Shown: one piece after another, positions 58,056 through 64,000 of the stretch
Numbering within the stretch: position 1 is the first letter of the stretch
Layout: each line of letters begins with the position of its first letter
DNA from: Bacillus nitratireducens
GTDB lineage: Bacteria; Bacillota; Bacilli; Bacillales; Bacillaceae_G
Assembly: GCF_001884135.1 (NCBI RefSeq)
Contig: NZ_MAOC01000026.1
Span: forward strand, 186,001-250,000
DNA: 64,000 nt
Direction of reading: 5' to 3'
Position numbers and translations under genes: made by a program
Notes under the pieces: model-generated
What the model was told of the DNA's origin: nothing
What the model saw: only the letters and a program-made list of their open reading frames with translations
Databases searched by the model: none

Positions 58056-59090
58056 ATGACTAGAACAGTAAGTATGTCAACTGCAATCAATGAAGCGATG
58101 AAAATATCAATGCGTCGTGATGAAAATGTAATTTTAATAGGTGAAGACGTTGCAGGCGGTGCACAAGTGGATCACTTGCAAGATGATGAAGCATGGGGCG
58201 GTGTACTCGGTGTTACGAAAGGACTTGTGCAAGAATTTGGTCGAAATCGTATTTTAGATACTCCAATTTCAGAAGCGGGTTATATGGGAGCGGCGATGGC
58301 AGCTGCTGCAACAGGTTTACGTCCGATAGCTGAATTAATGTTTAATGATTTTATCGGTAGTTGTCTTGATCAAGTATTAAACCAAGGTGCAAAGTTCCGC
58401 TATATGTTCGGTGGTAAAGCGAAAGTACCAGTTACAGTACGTACGATGCACGGTGCTGGATTTAGCGCAGCGGCACAGCATTCACAAAGTTTATATGCGT
58501 TATTTACGAGTATTCCAGGTATAAAAGTTGTCGTTCCTTCCACTCCTTATGACGCAAAAGGCTTATTATTAGCAGCAATTGAAGATGATGATCCAGTAAT
58601 CTTCTTTGAAGATAAAACACTTTACAATATGAAAGGTGAAGTGCCAGAAGGGTACTATACAATTCCTTTAGGAAAAGCAGATATTAAACGTGAAGGTTCT
58701 GATGTAACAATCGTGGCAATTGGAAAACAAGTTCATACAGCACTTGCAGCTGCAAAGCAATTATCGAAAAAAGGACTTGAAGTAGAAGTCATCGATCCAC
58801 GTTCTTTATCACCGCTTGATGAAGATACGATTTTAGCATCTGTTGAAAAAACAAATCGCCTAATTGTTATTGATGAAGCAAATCCAAGGTGTAGTATCGC
58901 AACAGATATTGCAGCAATTGTAGCGGATAAAGGATTCGATTTGTTAGATGCACCTATTAAACGAATTACAGCACCACATACACCAGTTCCGTTTTCGCCA
59001 CCACTTGAAAAGTTATATTTACCAACGCCGGAGAAAGTAATTGAAACTGTATCAGAAATGATCGGAGACCAATCTGTATTACATGTGTAA
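58056..59090 (+). CDS. acoB: Acetoin dehydrogenase E1 beta subunit
   Basis: 344 residues. Transketolase-like motifs: NVILIGEDVAGG, LDTPISEAGYMGAAMAAA and GAGFSAAAQHSQSLYA with the conserved His for decarboxylation chemistry. The C-terminal domain contains EVIDPRSLSPLDEDT. Good site GAGGAGGGTG. Works as the partner of AcoA. Confidence 0.95.
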   Translation: MTRTVSMSTAINEAMKISMRRDENVILIGEDVAGGAQVDHLQDDEAWGGVLGVTKGLVQEFGRNRILDTPISEAGYMGAAMAAAATGLRPIAELMFNDFIGSCLDQVLNQGAKFRYMFGGKAKVPVTVRTMHGAGFSAAAQHSQSLYALFTSIPGIKVVVPSTPYDAKGLLLAAIEDDDPVIFFEDKTLYNMKGEVPEGYYTIPLGKADIKREGSDVTIVAIGKQVHTALAAAKQLSKKGLEVEVIDPRSLSPLDEDTILASVEKTNRLIVIDEANPRCSIATDIAAIVADKGFDLLDAPIKRITAPHTPVPFSPPLEKLYLPTPEKVIETVSEMIGDQSVLHV

Positions 59091-59117
59091 TGAAACGATG
59101 AGAAGGGAGAGAGAAAC

Positions 59118-60317
59118 ATGGCTGTAGAAGTTGTAATGCCGAAGTTAGGTATGGCGATGAAAGAAGGTATTATTACGAGCTGGAATATTAAAGCGGGTGA
59201 TAATGTAGAAAAAGGTGAACTAATTGCTAGTATTAACTCGGAAAAAATCGAAACTGAAATAGAAGCACCAGCTGATGGAACTGTTCTTGATATAGCTGTA
59301 AGTGAAGATGAGGGAGTGCCGCCGGGTACTGTAATTTGCTACATCGGTAAGCCAAACGAAAAAGTAGAAGTCTATGAAAATACAAATGTTGTAGAAGAAA
59401 AAACACCTAATGCAGAACCTAAAAATATACAACATCCAGAACCATATGCGAAAGAAGTGGCGAAGCAAAGAATCAAAATTTCACCTGTTGCGAAGAAAAT
59501 TGCAAAGTCTGAAAATCTGGATATCAAGTCATTAGTTGGTACAGGTCCTGGCGGAAGAATTACAAAGGTAGATGTATTAAAGGCGCTTGAAGAAAGAGTA
59601 GAAATTCCAGAAGTACTTGAACAAGAAGAAAGTAAAGTCATTCCTGTTACTGGTATGCGAAAAGCAATTGCGAACCGTATGCATGCAAGCTTACAAAATA
59701 GTGCGCAATTAACATTAACGATGAAAGTAGATGTTACAGATTTAGTTGCTTTACATAAAGAAATAGCGGAAGTTGTACAAAAACGATACGATAACAAACT
59801 AACCATTACGGATTTTGTTTCTCGTGCTGTTGTATTAGCGCTTGGGGAGCATAAAGAAATGAATAGCGCTTATATAGATGATGCCATTCATCAATTTGAA
59901 CATGTTCATTTAGGTATGGCAGTCGCGTTAGAAAAAGGATTAGTCGTTCCGGCTATTCGCTTTGCTAATAATCTGTCTTTAGTAGAGTTATCTAAAGAGA
60001 TTAAAACTGTTGCACAAAAAGCAAGAGAAGGCAGTTTAAGTAGTGATGATATGCAAGGGACAACGTTTACAATTAGTAATTTAGGTAGCTTCGGTATTGA
60101 ATATTTTACGCCAGTATTAAATACACCTGAAACTGGTATTTTAGGTGTAGGTGCAATTGAACATGTTCCTGTATATAAAGGGAAAAAATTAAGAAAAGGA
60201 AGTATGTTACCTTTAAGTTTAACATTCGATCATCGTGTACTAGACGGTGCACCAGCAGCTGCATTTTTACGCACAATTAAACGTTATTTAGAAGAACCTG
60301 TAACAATTCTTTTATAA
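59118..60317 (+). CDS. acoC: Acetoin dehydrogenase E2, dihydrolipoamide acetyltransferase
   Basis: 399 residues. Lipoyl domain at 1-78 with the lipoylation Lys in INSEKIETEIEAP; an E3/E1-binding domain at about 115-155 (ISPVAKKIAKSENLDIKSL, then GPGGRITKVDV); catalytic domain from about 175 to the end, with TFDHRVLDGAPAAAFL (active His). It makes acetyl-CoA. Confidence 0.95.
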   Translation: MAVEVVMPKLGMAMKEGIITSWNIKAGDNVEKGELIASINSEKIETEIEAPADGTVLDIAVSEDEGVPPGTVICYIGKPNEKVEVYENTNVVEEKTPNAEPKNIQHPEPYAKEVAKQRIKISPVAKKIAKSENLDIKSLVGTGPGGRITKVDVLKALEERVEIPEVLEQEESKVIPVTGMRKAIANRMHASLQNSAQLTLTMKVDVTDLVALHKEIAEVVQKRYDNKLTITDFVSRAVVLALGEHKEMNSAYIDDAIHQFEHVHLGMAVALEKGLVVPAIRFANNLSLVELSKEIKTVAQKAREGSLSSDDMQGTTFTISNLGSFGIEYFTPVLNTPETGILGVGAIEHVPVYKGKKLRKGSMLPLSLTFDHRVLDGAPAAAFLRTIKRYLEEPVTILL

Positions 60318-60332
60318 AGAGAAGGTGAGAAA

Positions 60333-61712
60333 ATGAGTAATTTAGTTGTTATTGGGGGCGGACCTGCTGGTTATGTAGCGGCAATTACCGCGGCTCAAAA
60401 TGGAAAAGATGTCACTCTTATTGATGAAGCTGATCTTGGCGGGACTTGTTTAAATGTCGGTTGTATGCCCACGAAATCATTGTTAGAAAGTGCGGAAGTG
60501 CATGACATTGTGAGAAAAGCGAATAATTATGGAGTTACACTTAACGAAGGAAGTACATCAATTGATTGGAAGCAAATACAGGCGAGGAAATCACAAATCG
60601 TAACGCAGCTCGTCCAAGGAATTCAATATTTAATGAAGAAAAATAAAATAAAAGTTGTACAAGGTAAAGCGAAATTTGAAACGGATCACCGTGTGCGAGT
60701 TACACACGGTGAAAAAGAAGATGTAGTAGATGGAGAACAGTTCATTATAGCGACAGGATCAGAACCAACTGAATTACCTTTTGCTCCATTTGATGGGAAG
60801 TGGATTTTAAATAGTAGTCATGCAATGTCCTTAGAAAATATACCGAAAACATTATTAATCGTTGGCGGTGGTGTAATAGGTTGCGAGTTTGCAAGTATTT
60901 ATAGTCGTCTTGGAACAAAAGTTACGATTGTTGAAATGGCACCGCAATTATTACCTGGTGAAGATGAAGATATCGCACATATTTTAAGAGAGAAACTAGA
61001 AAATGATGGTGTGAAAATATTTACAGGAGCAGCTTTAAAAGGATTAAATAATTATAAGAAGCAGGCTTCATTTGAATATGAAGGAAGTATCCAAGAAGCC
61101 AATCCGGAATTTGTTCTCGTTTCTGTCGGTCGAAAACCACGTGTACAACAATTAGATTTAGAAAAAGCAGGCATTCAATTTTCAAATAAAGGAATTTCTG
61201 TGAATAAACATATGCAAACAAACAGATCACATATTTACGCAGCGGGTGATGTGATTGGTGGAATACAGCTTGCTCACGTTGCTTTCCATGAAGGAACGAT
61301 AGCAGCATTACACGCGAGCGGAGAAGATGTGAAAGTAAACTATCATGCTGTACCTCGCTGTATTTATACAGCTCCAGAAATTGCTAGTGTCGGTTTAACA
61401 GAAAAAGGAGCAAGAGAGCAATATGGGGATATACTAATTGGAGAATTTTCTTTTACAGCGAACGGAAAAGCGCTTATTATTGGAGAACAAACGGGGAAAG
61501 TAAAAGTTATTGTGGAACCTAAATATCAAGAAATTGTAGGGATTTCTATTATCGGTCCTCGTGCAACCGAACTAATCGGACAAGGAACTGTAATGATTCA
61601 TACAGAAGTTACAGCTGATATAATGCGAGATTATATTGCAGCGCATCCAACTTTATCTGAAGCGATTCATGAGGCGTTATTGCAGGCAGTAGGACATGCT
61701 GTACATGCTTGA
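60333..61712 (+). CDS. acoL: Dihydrolipoamide dehydrogenase (E3) of the acetoin complex
   Basis: 459 residues. FAD motif GGGPAGYVAAITAAQ, redox-active disulfide GGTCLNVGCMPTK, NAD motif VGGGVIGCEFASIY, and the C-terminal HPTLSEAIHEA with the catalytic His. Last gene of acoABCL; a terminator follows and no acoR. Confidence 0.95.
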   Translation: MSNLVVIGGGPAGYVAAITAAQNGKDVTLIDEADLGGTCLNVGCMPTKSLLESAEVHDIVRKANNYGVTLNEGSTSIDWKQIQARKSQIVTQLVQGIQYLMKKNKIKVVQGKAKFETDHRVRVTHGEKEDVVDGEQFIIATGSEPTELPFAPFDGKWILNSSHAMSLENIPKTLLIVGGGVIGCEFASIYSRLGTKVTIVEMAPQLLPGEDEDIAHILREKLENDGVKIFTGAALKGLNNYKKQASFEYEGSIQEANPEFVLVSVGRKPRVQQLDLEKAGIQFSNKGISVNKHMQTNRSHIYAAGDVIGGIQLAHVAFHEGTIAALHASGEDVKVNYHAVPRCIYTAPEIASVGLTEKGAREQYGDILIGEFSFTANGKALIIGEQTGKVKVIVEPKYQEIVGISIIGPRATELIGQGTVMIHTEVTADIMRDYIAAHPTLSEAIHEALLQAVGHAVHA

Positions 61713-61716
61713 AGGT

Positions 61717-61750
61717 AAAAAGACCAGTCTAATATGACTGGTCTTTTTAG
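61717..61750 (+). terminator. Terminator of acoABCL
   Basis: AAAAGACCAGTC / GACTGGTCTTTTT perfect stem. Confidence 0.9.
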
Positions 61751-61792
61751 TAAATAATATTTAAGTAGCAATATGTATAAAAAGATACTAGA

Positions 61793-61843
61793 AAAATCAC
61801 TATACTCTCATGTTTTTTTAATCGATGAGAGTATAGTGATTTT
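61793..61843. terminator. Long hairpin after the crystallin-like gene, bidirectional
   Basis: Perfect 19-bp stem AAAATCACTATACTCTCAT / ATGAGAGTATAGTGATTTT. Confidence 0.8.
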
Positions 61844-61879
61844 GAAACTCTTCACTTATTTAATTGAAATGCGCTGTTA

Positions 61880-62473
61880 CTATTTAATTTCAATAGCTGA
61901 AGTTATATCGTTCCAATCTGCAGCTAAATTAGCAGTTTGACCATACCAATCAGAGTGTCTAAAGGAGACACCTTTTCCATATCCTTGAGTTGAAGAATGT
62001 TCCCATAGTGTTGTTGAATAACTTGCAGAAGGTGAAGCTGTACTTACAGAAGAAATTCTGTCGTTCCAGCTAGAAGGTAGGTTTTTAAAGCCACTGCTCC
62101 AATAAATATACTGTCCACCTTTATTTTGATGCTCATAAAAATCGGTACTACCAGCACCACTACCTAAAGGGTTAATTTGATTTTTAAGTGCCTTTTTATC
62201 CTTTTCAATAAAAGCATTCAATGTTTCTCTGCTAGTAAAGCCATAAGCTAACCAATCTCCATTTTCATTTTGCTTAGGTAGTACCATAGTAATTTGGATG
62301 TCTTTTTTTGATTGATCGCTTAATTTTGTGAATGAATTAACATTCTTTTCATCAACTTTTAAATAATCAAATGATTTAATTGTATTATCTTTTTCTGCAG
62401 CACTTACTACTCCTAATCCTCCAGTTAATGCAAAACCTGCTACTAATGTCCCTGCTACTAATTTCTTCAACAT
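61880..62473 (-). CDS. Secreted beta/gamma-crystallin-like protein
   Basis: 197 residues. A signal peptide ends VVSAA-EKD. Residues about 30-105 form an unknown domain with DIQITMVLPKQNENG. The C-terminal 90 residues carry two Greek-key-like units: DFYEHQNKGGQYIYWSSGF to SWNDRISSV, and TLWEHSSTQGYGKGVSFRH to DWNDITSAI. NDRISS matches the calcium-binding motif [ND][ND]xx[ST]S of microbial beta/gamma-crystallins; the second is one residue short. The same fold occurs in I36-type protease inhibitors. Secreted, role unknown. Confidence 0.8.
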   Translation of the reverse strand: MLKKLVAGTLVAGFALTGGLGVVSAAEKDNTIKSFDYLKVDEKNVNSFTKLSDQSKKDIQITMVLPKQNENGDWLAYGFTSRETLNAFIEKDKKALKNQINPLGSGAGSTDFYEHQNKGGQYIYWSSGFKNLPSSWNDRISSVSTASPSASYSTTLWEHSSTQGYGKGVSFRHSDWYGQTANLAADWNDITSAIEIK

Positions 62474-62693
62474 ATAACCATCCCTTTTTGTTTAGATTTT
62501 TGTACAGGTAAAACTTGTACATGTAAAATGTATTCTAATTTCGAATTTTTGTAAATATTCTGAAGTTTTAGAAATAATAGGCGGAATATTTACAGTTTTG
62601 CATTTATTCTTTAGAAAAAATAGCTATTGGAATGATATAATAAATAGATATATTGCTTTTGTTGGATGTTAAAATGTTTTAGGAGGAAAGCCA

Positions 62694-63350
62694 TTGCAGT
62701 ATTTCAATAAAGATTGGTATAAAGAAATGCAAGTATCTGGATTTTTAATTTTCTCAGAAACATTAGAAGAATGGGAAGAGATTTTGCGAGAGAGCGAAAA
62801 GGTAGGAATGGATTATAACAAAAGTTTGAGAGAAGACGTGGAAGAAAAGAAAGAAGATTTATTAAAGTTTCTACCTAAGTCACTACATCCATACATTTAT
62901 GACAATACAATTAAGTCAGAATACCCATCAGAAAAGTTAAAGAAACTTATGCTTGATTGGACAGAAGATTATGAGAAAAGAATGAAGGATTTAGAACAAG
63001 CGTATATAGATAATTATAATACTATAAAAGAAAAACTCGGGCAGAATGTCGTTCAACTACATGAATACTCACTACATGACAGTGTAGTCAAATCAGTAGA
63101 GAGAAGATCAAAAGATAAGCTAATTATTACTTTAGATTGCAGTGGTACTTTCAGTGAATTTGATAAACTGGAAGTAACTTTTATAGGTGTAACGAAATGT
63201 TCTATTCCGGAAAATTTTGAAGGTGCTTGGTGGTTATGTCATGAAATAGACCTTACTAATGAAGGTTTCGAATTGGGTGTTTTATTTGATTGCCCATTTG
63301 AAGAAGTGACGATTTGTGCAAAAGATGTATTGCTTGAGAAAAGTAACTAG
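62694..63350 (+). CDS. DUF4085 family protein
   Basis: 218 residues, TTG start behind TTTAGGAGGAAAG. It reads MQYFNKDWYKEMQVSGFLIF, the recognisable DUF4085 start, with charged helices to about residue 118 and a C-terminal beta domain including YSLHDSVVKSVERR. Cytosolic; function unknown. Confidence 0.8.
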   Translation: MQYFNKDWYKEMQVSGFLIFSETLEEWEEILRESEKVGMDYNKSLREDVEEKKEDLLKFLPKSLHPYIYDNTIKSEYPSEKLKKLMLDWTEDYEKRMKDLEQAYIDNYNTIKEKLGQNVVQLHEYSLHDSVVKSVERRSKDKLIITLDCSGTFSEFDKLEVTFIGVTKCSIPENFEGAWWLCHEIDLTNEGFELGVLFDCPFEEVTICAKDVLLEKSN

Positions 63351-63372
63351 TAAACTTTATAACTTTACAAAC

Positions 63373-63402
63373 AAAAAAACAGTCTTATATGACTGTTTTT
63401 TA
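63373..63402. terminator. Bidirectional terminator
   Basis: AAAAAACAGTC / GACTGTTTTTT stem between convergent genes. Confidence 0.88.
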
Positions 63403-63891
63403 TTTAGATGCTAAATTATCAAGTTTCCAGTATGTATCTGTTAACGGCGCAGCTTTGCTATCTATGTATAAATACATATTATTTAAATCTTTTGGAGAAG
63501 TTTTCATATTAAATACAATGTCGGTAGTTAAAGAAAACTCAGATGGAACCTTTTTAGCATTTTCATTTTGTATAAATTCACCTTCGTATTTTTCACCCGT
63601 TTTTTCATCTTTTATGAAATATTTTATTTCTGAAAGATCTATCGTTTGTCCGTCAGCACGAGCATTATTTATTGTAACGCGAGCTGTGAGACGCCACTCT
63701 TTGTCTATTTTTTCGAATTTAGCATTTTCAACAGTTGCTCTATAGTATTCGTTTTTAAATATTTCCCCATAGTGCATTGCATTCTTTTCAAGAGCGCTCT
63801 TTTCTTGTTTTGGTGTAGTACTACCATTACATCCTGCCATTATTCCTGTAAATAATAATGCTGTACAAGTTACTTTAATTATAGATTTCAT
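63400..63891 (-). CDS. Lipoprotein of unknown function, beta-rich
   Basis: 163 residues from MKSIIKVTC, behind AAAGGGATTACT. Lipobox GIMAGC near residue 19, then a Lys/Glu linker. The remainder has an immunoglobulin-like strand pattern (YYRATVENAKFE, WRLTARVTINNARADG, EFSLTTDIVFNM), as in cell-surface DUF4352/DUF5067-type lipoproteins. Family not fixed. Confidence 0.75.
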   Translation of the reverse strand: MKSIIKVTCTALLFTGIMAGCNGSTTPKQEKSALEKNAMHYGEIFKNEYYRATVENAKFEKIDKEWRLTARVTINNARADGQTIDLSEIKYFIKDEKTGEKYEGEFIQNENAKKVPSEFSLTTDIVFNMKTSPKDLNNMYLYIDSKAAPLTDTYWKLDNLASK

Positions 63892-64000
63892 AGTAATCCC
63901 TTTCTGTATTAAAAAGTAAAACATAGGAATAATTTTACATCAATAGGAAGTTAAATGGAAGTGTATTTGTGGAATATGTAAATATACATTTATTTCGTTG

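Overview
The window is chromosomal DNA from a Bacillus cereus-group bacterium. The evidence is low GC, strong GGAGG-type ribosome binding sites, many TTG starts, a bcr1-type repeat, a GPT-repeat collagen-like spore-surface protein, and an acetoin dehydrogenase operon of Bacillus type. No rRNA, tRNA, CRISPR array, phage or insertion sequence was seen. It looks like ordinary chromosome rich in metabolic, transport, stress and small-protein genes, with some gene decay.

Layout. 0-7 kb: the end of an oligopeptide-binding lipoprotein, an orphan dltD with an upstream overlapping mini-ORF, DinB, DedA and GrpB proteins, then a DUF1836 regulator facing a two-gene operon (exported Gly-rich membrane protein plus YxcD/DUF2653) across a symmetric twin promoter/operator. 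7-18.5 kb: a complete trans-4-hydroxyproline catabolic locus. A minus-strand operon encodes three D-hydroxyproline dehydrogenase subunits. A sigma-54 activator follows, and then a plus-strand operon encodes a DadA-like oxidase subunit, an epimerase, an epimerase-like protein without catalytic cysteines, a deaminase and a semialdehyde dehydrogenase. Both operons have -24/-12 promoters. An AgcS amino acid symporter comes next. A full bcr1 repeat and an internally deleted miniature copy each begin over the stop codon of a gene in this locus.

18.5-28.8 kb: AhpD-like, GNAT and DinB proteins, an RsgA C-terminal relic, a chitin-active LPMO, Mn-dependent pyrophosphatase, an M3 peptidase and several small or unknown proteins. 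This stretch also holds a structured minus-strand intergenic segment that may be an ncRNA and a 53-residue small protein. 28.8-38 kb: RecQ, a HelD-like helicase, a PadR-HAAS pair, acetyltransferases and a cytosolic beta-lactamase-like protein. 38-46 kb: the collagen-like protein with a sigma-K-like promoter, GNATs, kinases, an FGE-like protein and a macrolide-type glycosyltransferase. 45-57 kb: rpiA with a ferredoxin, a sigma factor next to a second ClpP, a split glycine-betaine ABC transporter, HIT/PP2C, two DUF4181 proteins (one apparently starting at CTG), a GrpB paralogue and an SDR. 57-62 kb: acoABCL from a sigma-54 promoter with no acoR next to it. 62-64 kb: a beta/gamma-crystallin-like secreted protein, a DUF4085 protein and a lipoprotein.

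No clearly new large system was found. The best candidates for undescribed biology are the DUF1836-controlled module, the cysteine-less racemase paralogue kept inside the hydroxyproline operon, the structured RNA candidate at 27.9-28.1 kb and the sigma factor-ClpP pair. All functional calls come from reading the sequence, not from database searches.
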